DNA of 64,000 nt from NCBI RefSeq assembly GCF_016860605.1, contig NZ_BNJR01000016.1:1-64000 (forward strand). The letters run 5' to 3'. The stretch comes from Lentilactobacillus fungorum. GTDB taxonomy: Bacteria > Bacillota > Bacilli > Lactobacillales > Lactobacillaceae. Positions 35,203 to 44,325 of this stretch are shown here, in pieces. The notes beneath the pieces are model-generated. The model ran no database searches, was not told the origin of the DNA, and saw only the letters and a program-made list of their open reading frames with translations. The stretch's first letter is position 1; each line of letters starts with the position of its first letter. The position numbers and the translations under genes were made by a program.

Positions 35203-36225
35203 ATGACGCAACAAATGAAAGCCGCAGTGATTAACCATTATGGGCAATCGATTCCCAAGATTACCAGTGTCCCCATTCCCCAAGTAGGCGCAGGAGATAT
35301 CTTAGTAAAAATAATTGCGGCCAGCGTGAACCCGATTGATTTGAAAACCCAAGCTGGTCAATTAAAGATGCTGCTCCATTATCAAATGCCACTGATTCTT
35401 GGCAGTGACTTTGCTGGCATTGTTGTTAAAGTCGGCAAAGGCGTGCGTCATTTTCAAGTTGGTGATCAGGTCTATGGCCGGGTTCCTAAAGATCGAATTG
35501 GCACGTTTGCCGAATACGTTGCTGTTGATGAAACGGCAGTTGCGATGAAGCCGGCTAATCTGACGTTTGCACAGGCAGCTGCGGTTCCCTTGGTGGGGTT
35601 GACCAGCTATCAGGCGTTGGTTGATATTATGCGGATTAGGCCTGGCGATAAAGTACTGATTCAAGCGGGGTCAGGCGGGATTGGGACAGTGGCGATTCAA
35701 CTTGCCAAGCTCAAAGGGGCGTTTGTCACCACAACGACCAGTGCCAAGAACAGTGATTGGGTGCGCCAGCTGGGAGCCGATCAGATAATTGATTACCATC
35801 AAGAGAACTTTGCCGAGGTGTTGCGTGATTATGACGCGGTGTTTGATACGCTGGGTGGCCAAGCATTGGCCGATGCGTTTCGAATTGTTAAGCCGGGTGG
35901 TCAGGTGGTATCGTTATCGGGGATGCCAGATGAACGCTTTGCTAGGGCATATGGCCTGCCTCGGTGGAAACAATGGTTGTTTAGATTGGCAGCTCGAAAG
36001 TTCCATCGGTTAGAAAACCAAACCGGCGCTAGGTACCACTTCTTATTTATGACCCCCAGCGGCCGTGAGTTGACTGAGTTAACCAGCTTGATTGAACAGG
36101 GGAAGCTTCACCCAGTTATTGATCGGCAGTTTTCACTAACGGACATTCAAGCGGCGTTTGAGTATTCCCGATCACATCGAGCAAAAGGGAAAATTGTGAT
36201 TGAAGTGGACACATCTAAAAACTAA
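35203..36225 (+). CDS. NADPH:quinone oxidoreductase-like (zinc-independent ADH family)
   Basis: A 340-residue MDR-superfamily reductase. The N-terminal GroES-like part includes AASVNPIDLKTQAGQ and ILGSDFAGIVVKVG; the nucleotide fold motif is LIQAGSGGIGTVAIQLAK. Catalytic zinc ligands are absent, so it fits the quinone oxidoreductase branch, reducing quinones or enals. Start ATG 35203, with AAAGGAG eight bases upstream; GTG 35194 is too close to the site. Probably controlled by the divergent ArsR gene in response to electrophile stress (inference). Confidence 0.82.
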   Translation: MTQQMKAAVINHYGQSIPKITSVPIPQVGAGDILVKIIAASVNPIDLKTQAGQLKMLLHYQMPLILGSDFAGIVVKVGKGVRHFQVGDQVYGRVPKDRIGTFAEYVAVDETAVAMKPANLTFAQAAAVPLVGLTSYQALVDIMRIRPGDKVLIQAGSGGIGTVAIQLAKLKGAFVTTTTSAKNSDWVRQLGADQIIDYHQENFAEVLRDYDAVFDTLGGQALADAFRIVKPGGQVVSLSGMPDERFARAYGLPRWKQWLFRLAARKFHRLENQTGARYHFLFMTPSGRELTELTSLIEQGKLHPVIDRQFSLTDIQAAFEYSRSHRAKGKIVIEVDTSKN

Positions 36226-36272
36226 AAGCCGACGTCTGATCTGACTAAAATCAAACGCCGACTGGCTTTTTC
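36224..36272. terminator. Terminator between convergent genes
   Basis: AAAAGCC and GGCTTTTT outer arms with imperfect inner pairing (GACGTCTGAT/ATCAAACG), between the oxidoreductase and the MFS exporter. Confidence 0.6.
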
Positions 36273-36288
36273 TGAAATCGGAACCAAT

Positions 36289-37725
36289 TTATTTCAAATC
36301 CCCAGGTTTAACGTTCCTCCCTTGTAAGATAGACAAAATCAAGGCACCGATAATGATAATCAGTGAAATTGCGAAGGCGACGTGCATGCCAAAAATGAAT
36401 GTTTCTGGCTGCTTGGGTAGATAAGTGGTGACATGAAAACCAGCTTTGATGCTCATCCCGATAAACAACGAACTGGTCGACAAGGCAGTACCGGAAATCA
36501 TCCCAATATTTCGGGCAAGGGCGTTTAAGCTCCCGGCACTTCCCAGCGAATCCTTTGGTACGACTGACATGACGATATCACTATTGGGCGACTGGAAAAG
36601 GCCAGTGCCAATTGCCATGATGATTGTGATGACGATATAAACCCAAATTGGGCTGGTAAGTGTCAAGAAAATATATAATGATTGAGCGATAGCAACGATG
36701 AGCAATCCTAGTGAAGCGACGGTAGCCGGTGAAAATCGGTCGGCAAACCAGCCGCCCAGAGGACCGGCAAACACCATCACAACCGGAAAGATAATCAGCA
36801 ACGTTCCCGCTTGACCCGCGGATAGTTGGCGAGCGTCTTCCAAGTAAAACGGGATAATTACTACCGTAAAGAAATTGGATAAGAAGATTAAGACAGCTGC
36901 CCCTAGGCCATAGGTGAATGGTTTAATTTTAAATAGTGATAGGGGCATCAAAGGGTTTTGGACGCGTTTTTCAGTCCGGTAAAAGCCGACTAAGGCAATG
37001 AGGGCAATCAAAAATAAAATAAGGGGAACCGGTGCGCCGTAACCAATTTCTTGGGCAATAAAGACGCCCAAAAATAGGCCGACGATCAGAACCGCAAAGT
37101 TGGTAAAGCCCAGCCAATCGATTGTCCCAGGCGTTGTTTGAAACTTTTTGGGCATCACAATTGCCCCTAAAATAATTGCAAAAATGCCAAATGGGAGGTT
37201 AACCCAGAAGATATACCCCCAGGAAAAGTGTGAGAGAATTAAGCCGCCGAGGCCAGGACCAGCGATTGCCCCCAGCGCTACAAACGTTCCGACAAATCCC
37301 ATGGCCCGGCCACGTTCTTTAATTCCAAAGGTCGAGGTTGTAATGCCATACGTGTTGGAGAGCGTCATTGCCGCGCCAATGCCTTGGACGACTCTGCCAA
37401 CTAATAGGAATGGAAAGTTAATCTGCAGGCCGGACAAAAATGATCCCAGTAAAAAGACGCCGGTGCCAATCCGAAAGACTTTGACCTTACCGTAAATGTC
37501 GCCTAATTTGCCAAAGAATAGTAGCAATGCGGTTAAGACAATGAGGTATGAGGAGACCACCCATTCAATCTCGTTCATTGGCACGCTTAACTGCTTAGCC
37601 ATGATCGGCATCGCGATATTAACAATACTAGAATCTAGGTTAGACATAAATGCGAATGTCCCAATTGATACTAAAATCCACCAGCCATTCTTTTGAGTGG
37701 TTGAATTTTGTGCGGGTGTGTTCAT
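36289..37725 (-). CDS. DHA2-family MFS multidrug exporter
   Basis: A 478-residue transporter with about fourteen hydrophobic segments (EmrB/QacA type). Signatures include FMSNLDSSIVNIAMP in helix 1 (motif D1), GKLGDIYGKVKVFRIG (motif A), GRVVQGIGAAM (motif B region) and GPGLGGLIL (motif C, typical of antiporters). Start ATG 37725 after GAAGGGA; the longer ORF runs into a palindromic element. Substrate unknown. Confidence 0.85.
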   Translation of the reverse strand: MNTPAQNSTTQKNGWWILVSIGTFAFMSNLDSSIVNIAMPIMAKQLSVPMNEIEWVVSSYLIVLTALLLFFGKLGDIYGKVKVFRIGTGVFLLGSFLSGLQINFPFLLVGRVVQGIGAAMTLSNTYGITTSTFGIKERGRAMGFVGTFVALGAIAGPGLGGLILSHFSWGYIFWVNLPFGIFAIILGAIVMPKKFQTTPGTIDWLGFTNFAVLIVGLFLGVFIAQEIGYGAPVPLILFLIALIALVGFYRTEKRVQNPLMPLSLFKIKPFTYGLGAAVLIFLSNFFTVVIIPFYLEDARQLSAGQAGTLLIIFPVVMVFAGPLGGWFADRFSPATVASLGLLIVAIAQSLYIFLTLTSPIWVYIVITIIMAIGTGLFQSPNSDIVMSVVPKDSLGSAGSLNALARNIGMISGTALSTSSLFIGMSIKAGFHVTTYLPKQPETFIFGMHVAFAISLIIIIGALILSILQGRNVKPGDLK

Positions 37726-37744
37726 GAAATCCCTTCTCTCTATA

Positions 37745-37893
37745 AGTGAGCGAAGCAAAGCGGTTAGAAAGCGCCAAGTAGGCTAGGCATTTGACGGCCG
37801 TCGGAGTGTAAGGCTCCTTGGCAGAAAATTCCCGGGCTTGGAATTTTTCGCCAAGGTGCTTACACGGAGCTTTCTGCTTTGCCCAGCTATCCT
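37745..37893 (-). repeat. Palindromic element, reverse, with about 28-bp insertion
   Basis: Oriented with the MFS exporter. The arm facing that gene carries an extra stretch, CAAGTAGGCTAGGCATTTGA followed by CGGCCGT, between the GAAAGCG segment and GGAGTGTAAG. The rest pairs normally (GTGTAAG/CTTACAC, CTTGGC/GCCAAG). Confidence 0.8.
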
Positions 37894-37989
37894 TGCTTAA
37901 TGCATAAGCCCATTATGAAACAAGCATGATAAAAATGGTGAAATTTAGCTTGTTGAAAAGTAAACAAAGACCAAAGCATGCCAATAAAA

Positions 37990-38035
37990 AAGCAGCCCTG
38001 ACACAATTCTTTAAAAACCTGTGTCAAGGCTGCTT
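37990..38035. terminator. Bidirectional terminator
   Basis: AAGCAGCCCTGACACA and TGTGTCAAGGCTGCTT arms with T-tracts on both sides, after the 38111 gene. Confidence 0.8.
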
Positions 38036-38110
38036 AGTTTTTGATGAGGCGTTGCTGGTTCTTTTGGAGATAAGTAGATAACCAACCAGAAATGGACGCT
38101 TTAATCCCTT

Positions 38111-38449
38111 CTAATCAGTTCGCCAGCGTTCAAAAAAGCTGACATTTTTGCCTAGATAGTCAATGGCTTCGGTTGCTAGCTGATCGGCCTGTTTTTGGGC
38201 TTCTTCTGCGTCTAAATTGTCATAGTCGCGCAAAAAGCCTTCGCCGATGTTATAAAATTTGTTCTTGCGGCCAAACCCATTGTCCTTGAACAGGTCGTCC
38301 AGCTTGGTAATATCTTCTTTAGCTGTATCATAAACCAATTGGGAAAGATTCTTGTTTGGATCTAGGAGGGTTGCTGCATATGTGACGATAAATTCGTCCA
38401 TATCGATGATGATTTCATTTCTCATTTGCTTCTTTGACGTTTTTGCCAT
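38111..38449 (-). CDS. Hypothetical protein (112 aa)
   Basis: Acidic soluble protein, not recognised. Mostly helical, with AEEAQKQADQLATEAIDYLG near the C-terminus. Start ATG 38449, nine bases after GAGGTG. Downstream of potD by 62 bases on the same strand but with its own strong ribosome site; may be read through from the pot operon. Confidence 0.55.
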   Translation of the reverse strand: MAKTSKKQMRNEIIIDMDEFIVTYAATLLDPNKNLSQLVYDTAKEDITKLDDLFKDNGFGRKNKFYNIGEGFLRDYDNLDAEEAQKQADQLATEAIDYLGKNVSFFERWRTD

Positions 38450-38511
38450 TATTTTCACCTCAAGTAATAGTTTAATGCTTTTAGCCGATTATGACCAATC
38501 AATCTTGGTAA

Positions 38512-39582
38512 TTAGTGGTGCATCTTAAACTCTAGATAAAGATCGTTATACTCCTGAACCTTTTCAGGGCTTAAGTTACTGTAAACCTGGAGCCGCTTTA
38601 AAACGGTTTGAGGCGGGTAGAACTGCTGGTCATCTCGAACTGATTTTGGCAGCAATTTTAAAGCTTGATTATTTGGGGTTGAATAACCGATGTAAGCAGC
38701 ATTTTGCGCGGCGTTTTTAGGCTGGTTCATGAAGTTTAAAAAAGCGTAGATTGCTTTGAAATGTTTTGCTGTTTTGGGGATGACCAAATTGTCAAACCAC
38801 ATGTTGCTGCCTTCAGTTGGCACGACATAGTGTAAATGCGAATTTTGTGACATCATTTCGGAAGCTTCACCGGACCAATCGACAGCAACTGGTGCTTCTC
38901 CTTCTGCCATATACATTTTAATTTCATCAGCGACGACGGCCTTAACGTTTGGGGACAATTGAAAGAGCTTGTTGCGGGCTGCCAATAAATCAGCGGAGTT
39001 GGTGGTATTGACAGATTTATTGAGGGAAATGAGTGAAAAGCCCATAATATCCCGTGCCGAATCAATCAGCATAATGCCATCTTTATATTTAGGGTTCCAA
39101 AGTTGATTCCAGTGCGTTAAAGTGCCTGGTTTGACATCCTGGTCATTATAAATAATTCCAAGTGTTCCCCAGAAATATGGAATCGAGTAACGGTTGTTCG
39201 GGTCAAAAGACTTGTTTAAAAAGGCTGAACCATAATTGTTCATTCCAGTTAGCTTTGACTTATCCAGTGGAATCAGCATGTGATCGGCTTTCATCTTTTG
39301 GACCATATAATCGCTGGGAACGGTCAGATCGTAACTGGTGCCACCCTGTTTAATTTTGGTATACATAGCTTCGTTGCTGTCAAAGGTTTCGACGTTGACG
39401 TGATAGCCAGTCTCTTTTTGAAACTTGGTCAATAAGGCCGGGTCAATGTAGTCGCCCCAGTTATACAGATTTAAGACTTTATCACCAGAGTCTCCAGTTG
39501 ACTTAGTAAGTTCATGGCTGCCATAACCCAGGCCGGCACAGAGAAGTAAAATCGTGATCATTGTGATAACAAATTTTTTCAT
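38512..39582 (-). CDS. potD: Spermidine/putrescine-binding protein
   Basis: A 356-residue extracellular solute-binding protein. The hydrophobic N-terminus (MITILLLCAGLGYGS) is a signal sequence, possibly lipidated at the Cys although the lipobox is poor. Family hallmarks: LNLYNWGDYIDPALL, YDLTVPSDYMVQKM, PYFWGTLGIIYN, AVDWSGEA and EGSNMWFDNLVIPKTA. ATG overlaps the potC stop (ATGA). Delivers polyamines to PotABC. Confidence 0.92.
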   Translation of the reverse strand: MKKFVITMITILLLCAGLGYGSHELTKSTGDSGDKVLNLYNWGDYIDPALLTKFQKETGYHVNVETFDSNEAMYTKIKQGGTSYDLTVPSDYMVQKMKADHMLIPLDKSKLTGMNNYGSAFLNKSFDPNNRYSIPYFWGTLGIIYNDQDVKPGTLTHWNQLWNPKYKDGIMLIDSARDIMGFSLISLNKSVNTTNSADLLAARNKLFQLSPNVKAVVADEIKMYMAEGEAPVAVDWSGEASEMMSQNSHLHYVVPTEGSNMWFDNLVIPKTAKHFKAIYAFLNFMNQPKNAAQNAAYIGYSTPNNQALKLLPKSVRDDQQFYPPQTVLKRLQVYSNLSPEKVQEYNDLYLEFKMHH

Positions 39583-40400
39583 CGATCAGGCACCTCCACT
39601 CTGTCTAAATCACGACCATTGGAAAGGTTGTGGTTTTCAATGAGGTAGTAAATCCCGACCAAAATCAGTGAGAAGATAAACATAATCCCAGCTAAGGCGT
39701 TAATTTCAAGGCTAATTCCCTGCCGAGCTCGTGAGTAGATTTCCACTGATAGGGTTGTAAAGCCGTTACCAGTGACAAAGAAGGTGACCGCGAAGTCGTC
39801 TAGTGAATAGGTAATTGCCATAAAGAAGCCGGCAATGATGCCTGGTTGAATGAATGGCAGGGTGATTTTACTAAGGACTTGCGCCGATGTAGCGCCTAAA
39901 TCCAGGGCTGCGTTGACTAACGATGGGCTCATTTCATCAAGACGGGGTAGTACCATTAACAAGACAATCGGGATTTCAAAAGCAATGTGGCTGAGTAGGA
40001 CCGACCAAAATCCCAGCGGTAGTTTGAGAGCGGTAAAGAAGATCAAAAAGCTGGCACCAATAATAACATCCGGGGAGACCAATAGAATGCTATTCAGTGA
40101 CAATAATGTTTCCCGCTGGTGGCGGCGTTTCGTATTATGAACCGCGATGGCGCCCATTGTCCCGATGATGGTCGAAACCAGTGATGACAGCAGGGCAATC
40201 AAGATGGTATCTAAGAAAATTGCCAACATTCGTTTGTCAGCGAACAACTCACCATAATGGCTTAAGGTAAACCCATCAAAGTTCGCCATGGTTGTGCCCT
40301 TACTGAATGAATAGATAATGAGGTAAAAGATGGGTAGATACATTAACAAAAAGACAAAAATAATATAAAGTTTACCAAGCTTTGAAGCACGATTTGCCAT
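39579..40400 (-). CDS. potC: Spermidine/putrescine ABC permease PotC
   Basis: A 273-residue permease with six transmembrane segments. The EAA loop is visible: NAALDLGATSAQVLSKITLP. The C-terminus is short and polar. TAATG overlap with potB. Confidence 0.92.
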   Translation of the reverse strand: MANRASKLGKLYIIFVFLLMYLPIFYLIIYSFSKGTTMANFDGFTLSHYGELFADKRMLAIFLDTILIALLSSLVSTIIGTMGAIAVHNTKRRHQRETLLSLNSILLVSPDVIIGASFLIFFTALKLPLGFWSVLLSHIAFEIPIVLLMVLPRLDEMSPSLVNAALDLGATSAQVLSKITLPFIQPGIIAGFFMAITYSLDDFAVTFFVTGNGFTTLSVEIYSRARQGISLEINALAGIMFIFSLILVGIYYLIENHNLSNGRDLDRVEVPDR

Positions 40401-41215
40401 TAAGCTCGCCTCCCTTTACGCTTGGTGCTGGTGAATAACATGACGACAACCATTGATACAATCAAGACGACGCCAATGGTTGAGCCCATTCCCCAGTTCA
40501 TGGTCGTTAAGAAATGTTCCTCGACGGCCGTTCCCAGCGTAATGATTTTGTTGCCACCGATTAAACGGGACAGCATGAAGAGCGATAGTGACGGGATAAA
40601 GACAATTTGGATGCCGGATTTAATCCCTGGCATTGTCATCGGAATAATAATTTTGGTTAACGTTTGCCATTTGGTGGCGCCCAGATCACTGCTGGCCCGA
40701 AGATACGAGTCGCTAATATCCGTCAACGAATTATAGATTGGCAAAATCATAAACGGAATCTGAATGTAAGCGGCGACCAAGATAAAACTGGTATCCGTAA
40801 AGAGCATTTGTTGGGCGGGAATGCCAAAGAACGAAAACAGGCTGTTAACCAAGCCATCCCGGCTTAAAAGTCCAATAAATGCGTAGGCCTTAAGCAATAA
40901 GTTAATCCAAGTCGGTAAGATAACCAATAAAATCCACAGGTTGCGGTGTTGCAGCCGACTAATGACTAACGCCATCGGGTAACTGATTAATATCGAGATC
41001 AGGGTAATCAAAAACGCATATAAAACAGAGTTTGCCGTCATTGTCAGGTAAGTGCCGGATTCAAAGAAATCTTGGTAGTTTCTCAGGGTAAATTGGTGGT
41101 GAATATCAAAAAATGAATAATAAATAATCAGTGCAACCGGCGCAATCACGAATAGCGCCAGCCAAAGGAGATAAGGCGCGTAAAATAAACCCTTGTAGCT
41201 TTTCTTCATTGCCAT
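40400..41215 (-). CDS. potB: Spermidine/putrescine ABC permease PotB
   Basis: A 271-residue permease with six transmembrane segments and EAA loop RASSDLGATKWQTLTKIIIP. Start chosen at ATG 41215, five bases after AGGGG; GTG 41221 overlaps that site and ATG 41209 is also possible. Follows potA by a few bases. Confidence 0.9.
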   Translation of the reverse strand: MAMKKSYKGLFYAPYLLWLALFVIAPVALIIYYSFFDIHHQFTLRNYQDFFESGTYLTMTANSVLYAFLITLISILISYPMALVISRLQHRNLWILLVILPTWINLLLKAYAFIGLLSRDGLVNSLFSFFGIPAQQMLFTDTSFILVAAYIQIPFMILPIYNSLTDISDSYLRASSDLGATKWQTLTKIIIPMTMPGIKSGIQIVFIPSLSLFMLSRLIGGNKIITLGTAVEEHFLTTMNWGMGSTIGVVLIVSMVVVMLFTSTKRKGRRA

Positions 41216-41223
41216 TTTCACCC

Positions 41224-42312
41224 CTAATCTTCATAGCTTTCAAGGCGGCTATTAAATTTAGTTTCCGATTCGTTATAACGCATGACGTGCATGTCGGTGG
41301 GACCAAACGCTAGGCCGACCACCGCATTATCCTTGGTGGCGTTGGTGGAATGAATCAGCCATTCATTGTGCTGGTCATCGTAAGCCAGAATCTCATAATA
41401 ATCACCGCGGAAAAGCTGGGTGTCGACTTTAACTTGGATTTTCCCTTTTTGTGGGGTGGTAATGACCAGGTCTTCTGGGCGAATGACGACTTCAACCGGC
41501 TCGTTTGGCCGCATACCGGCATCGGCACATTCGAATTGATGCCCTAAAAAGGCCACTTGGTAGTCGGCGATCATTTTGCCGGGGATAATATTGCTTTCGC
41601 CAATAAAATCGGCAACAAAGTGGTTAATTGGCTCGTCGTAAATGTCGACCGGGTCGCCTTTTTGCAAAATTTGCCCCTTGTTCATGACAAAGATTTCGTC
41701 ACTCATTGCCAAAGCTTCCTCTTGGTCGTGGGTAACAAACAAAAAGGTGATGCCGAGTTGCTGTTGAAGTTCGCGGAGTTCATACTGCATGTCTTTGCGT
41801 AATTTAGCATCTAGGGCTGATAGTGGTTCATCTAGGAGTAGGACCTTTGGGCGGTTAACAATTGCCCGGGCGATTGCGATCCGCTGTTGTTGGCCGCCGG
41901 AAAGTTCAGAAATTTCGCGGTTGGCATAGGCTTCCAACTGGACGAGTTTGAGGGCATCGTGAACCCGTTGGTCAATTTCGTCTTTGTTAACGTTATGAAC
42001 GACCAAGCCAAACGCGACGTTTTGAAAGACATTCATATTTGGAAATAGGGCGTAATCTTGAAAGACGGTGTTTAATTGGCGCTTGTTAGCGGGAATATCG
42101 TTAATGCGTTTGCCATCAAATAAGACTTCGCCGGATGTAACTTCGGTAAAGCCGGCAATTGATTGTAAAATGGTCGTTTTTCCACAACCGGAAGGCCCCA
42201 ACAACGTATAAAATTCCCCTTGATTTAAGGTAAAGCTAATATCTTTGAGAGCCGTAAAGCCGTCATCGAAAGTTTTGTAGACATTTTTTAATTCAATAAT
42301 GGTATTGCTCAA
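41224..42312 (-). CDS. potA: Spermidine/putrescine ABC ATPase PotA
   Basis: A 362-residue ATPase: Walker [10 protein letters not shown], signature [15 protein letters not shown], Walker [13 protein letters not shown], and a C-terminal TOBE-type regulatory domain from about residue 240. Begins with TTG at 42312, nine bases after AGGAGG; no ATG is available in frame nearby. First gene of potABCD; three palindromic elements precede it. Confidence 0.92.
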   Translation of the reverse strand: MSNTIIELKNVYKTFDDGFTALKDISFTLNQGEFYTLLGPSGCGKTTILQSIAGFTEVTSGEVLFDGKRINDIPANKRQLNTVFQDYALFPNMNVFQNVAFGLVVHNVNKDEIDQRVHDALKLVQLEAYANREISELSGGQQQRIAIARAIVNRPKVLLLDEPLSALDAKLRKDMQYELRELQQQLGITFLFVTHDQEEALAMSDEIFVMNKGQILQKGDPVDIYDEPINHFVADFIGESNIIPGKMIADYQVAFLGHQFECADAGMRPNEPVEVVIRPEDLVITTPQKGKIQVKVDTQLFRGDYYEILAYDDQHNEWLIHSTNATKDNAVVGLAFGPTDMHVMRYNESETKFNSRLESYED

Positions 42313-42333
42313 CGGTTAGTTCCTCCTAAAGTA

Positions 42334-42451
42334 AGTGAGCGGAGCAAAGCGGTTAGAAAGCGGAGCCTAAGGCCACTTGGCCGAAAATCCCGGTTTTGGA
42401 TTTTTGGCCAAGTGGCCTTAGGTGCAGCTTTCTGCTTTGCGCAGCTGTCCT
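42334..42451 (-). repeat. Palindromic element, reverse, complete (1 of 3)
   Basis: Outer GCAAAGC/GCTTTGC, AGAAAGC/GCTTTCT, CCTAAGGCC/GGCCTTAGG, inner CACTTGGCC/GGCCAAGTG. Nearest to potA; its end is 22 bases before the TTG, just before AGGAGG. Spacer AAAATA. Confidence 0.87.
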
Positions 42452-42457
42452 AAAATA

Positions 42458-42576
42458 AGTGAGCGAAGCCAGGCGTTTAGAAAGCGGAACGTAAGGCTCC
42501 TTGGCGGGAAATTCCCGGGCTTGGAATTTTTCGCCAAGGTGCTTACGTGTAGCTTTCTGCCTGGCGCAGCTGTCCT
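42458..42576 (-). repeat. Palindromic element, reverse, complete (2 of 3)
   Basis: Outer variant GCCAGGC/GCCTGGC, with CGTAAG/CTTACG and CCTTGGCG/CGCCAAGG. Very similar to 20260-20378 in another orientation. Spacer GGTAA. Confidence 0.87.
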
Positions 42577-42581
42577 GGTAA

Positions 42582-42700
42582 AGTGAGCGAAGCAAAGCGC
42601 CTAGAAACTGGAACATAAGTCTCCTCAACCAGAAATTCCCGGGTTTGGAATTTTTGGTTGAGGTGCTTATGGGGAAGTTTCTGCTTTGCGTAGCTGTCCT
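42582..42700 (-). repeat. Palindromic element, reverse, complete (3 of 3)
   Basis: Outer GCAAAGC/GCTTTGC, AGAAACT/AGTTTCT, ATAAG/CTTAT and inner CCTCAACCA/TGGTTGAGG. The inner helix is unlike either neighbour. Confidence 0.87.
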
Positions 42701-42760
42701 CAGTCAAAGTTTGAACATGTCAATTATACCGATTGTTTTACCTACTGGACAGCGAAACGA

Positions 42761-43132
42761 TTAATGACCACTTGCTCGGTGGTTGCTAGTACCTTTCATC
42801 TTATGAATTTGGCGTTTGAAATGAGGGTTAGCGTTACTGGCTACAAATTTGAAGTGGGCCATTTTACCGTTGTAAGGCTGGCCGCTTAACCGAATTTGGA
42901 GCCACTTAGTCATGACGCTGATCATTGAATGGATAGAATCGATCCGTTCAGCGACGCCTTCTTTAACTGCGGCGGCTAAAATGTCGGTTTGCAGCCGGTT
43001 AACCAAGTTCTGATGGTAATCAACCAGCTCTTGGGTGATTGGTGCGTCTTTATATTTGTTAAATAGTTTTTCAATTTCTCTCATGGCATCTTTTGAATTT
43101 TGTGGTTGATAATATCTTTGTGATTTTGGCAT
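42761..43132 (-). CDS. Conserved hypothetical protein (123 aa)
   Basis: Basic, soluble, mainly helical; not recognised. The N-terminal half suggests an amphipathic helical pair (AMREIEKLFNKYKDAPITQE), the C-terminus is rich in His and Lys. AAGGAG precedes ATG 43132. Divergent from the asparaginase gene. A nucleic-acid binding role is possible from charge only. Confidence 0.55.
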   Translation of the reverse strand: MPKSQRYYQPQNSKDAMREIEKLFNKYKDAPITQELVDYHQNLVNRLQTDILAAAVKEGVAERIDSIHSMISVMTKWLQIRLSGQPYNGKMAHFKFVASNANPHFKRQIHKMKGTSNHRASGH

Positions 43133-43229
43133 GGGCGGGCTCCTTTTTTAATACGAAAATTAAGTTTCGACTGCTATTTTACGGTACAATAGTATGGATT
43201 AACAGGCTAATGGAGGATTAAGCAATATT

Positions 43230-44204
43230 ATGAAAACAATTCTGGCAATTCATACGGGCGGCACAATTTCGATGTCGCAAAACGAAAAGGGCGAAGTGGT
43301 CCCAAACGATGATAATCCAATTGCGGATCAACAGGTAATTTTACAAGGACAGATTAATTTGATTACCGACGAGATGTTTAACTTACCGTCCCCGCACGTG
43401 ACACCTGCTGTGATGCTTGCGATTAAGCAGCGGATTATGAAGGCCATTGATGAGGGCATTGACGGCGTGGTGATTACTCATGGAACGGATACGCTGGAAG
43501 AAACGGCATATTTTTTGGATTTAACGCTACCCAACACCATTCCGGTTGTAGTGACTGGTGCCATGCGCTCATCAAATGAAATCGGCTCTGATGGCCTGTA
43601 CAATTTTAGAAATGCGATTCTAGTGGCTGCTACCGATGAATCGTATGGCAAGGGCGTTTTGGTGGTGATGAACGATGAAATCCATACAGCCAGGTATGTG
43701 ACCAAAACGCATACAACCAATGTGGCAACGTTTCGGACACCAACTTTTGGCCCGATAGGTATTGTAACCCAAAATAAAGCAAAATACTTCCAAGAATTAA
43801 TTAGAACGGAAGTCGCTGACATTAATCGGGTGGTCAAAGGGGTCTTTTTAATTAAGGCGTATGCGGGAATGGATGGCGAGTTATTTGATGCGATCAACCA
43901 GCCAACGACAAATGGGTTGGTCATTGAAGGCTTGGGAGCGGGTAATCTGCCACCGCAAACTTTACCGGCAATCCAGCGCTTGTTAGCCAAGCACATTCCA
44001 ATCGTCTTAGTATCCAGATGTTATAATGGCGTTGCGCAAGCAATCTATGATTACGAGGGCGGCGGAATTCAGTTAAAGAAAATGGGCATGATTTTGTGTC
44101 AGGGATTAAATGGCCAAAAGGCAAGAATTAAGTTGTTAGTCGGATTGAGCGATGGCAAGCACGGTGAGAAGCTGGCGGAGTTTGTGAGGAATGCTATTTC
44201 GTAG
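43230..44204 (+). CDS. ansA: L-asparaginase, type I (cytosolic)
   Basis: A 324-residue amidohydrolase converting asparagine to aspartate and ammonia. The two catalytic threonine motifs are present: ILAIHTGGTISM at the N-terminus and VITHGTDTLEETAY near residue 83. GAMRSSNEIGSDGLYN also fits. No signal peptide, so cytosolic. GGAGG lies before ATG 43230. It could feed aspartate to the lysine pathway elsewhere in the window. Confidence 0.9.
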   Translation: MKTILAIHTGGTISMSQNEKGEVVPNDDNPIADQQVILQGQINLITDEMFNLPSPHVTPAVMLAIKQRIMKAIDEGIDGVVITHGTDTLEETAYFLDLTLPNTIPVVVTGAMRSSNEIGSDGLYNFRNAILVAATDESYGKGVLVVMNDEIHTARYVTKTHTTNVATFRTPTFGPIGIVTQNKAKYFQELIRTEVADINRVVKGVFLIKAYAGMDGELFDAINQPTTNGLVIEGLGAGNLPPQTLPAIQRLLAKHIPIVLVSRCYNGVAQAIYDYEGGGIQLKKMGMILCQGLNGQKARIKLLVGLSDGKHGEKLAEFVRNAIS

Positions 44205-44325
44205 AGAGCGTGAGACCAAGCGGTTAGAAACTGGAGCATAAGTCTCCTTGGCCAGAAATTCCCGGGCTTGGAATTTTTGGCCAAGGTGCTTATGCGGAAG
44301 TTTCTGCTTGGCGAGCGCGTTTCAG
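44205..44325 (-). repeat. Palindromic element, reverse, CCAAGC outer-arm variant
   Basis: Outer arms are CCAAGC and GCTTGG, a third version of the outer helix. Inner CCTTGGCCA/TGGCCAAGG and GCATAAG/CTTATGC pair well. It is the only clear copy whose orientation opposes the following gene; it sits behind the plus-strand asparaginase gene. Confidence 0.8.

Noticed and set aside
36446-37696. Long frames antisense to the DHA2 exporter
   Set aside because: They are shadows of a membrane protein gene, with proline- and isoleucine-rich nonsense peptides and no ribosome sites. The same holds for frames antisense to dapA, dapB, asd and lysC.
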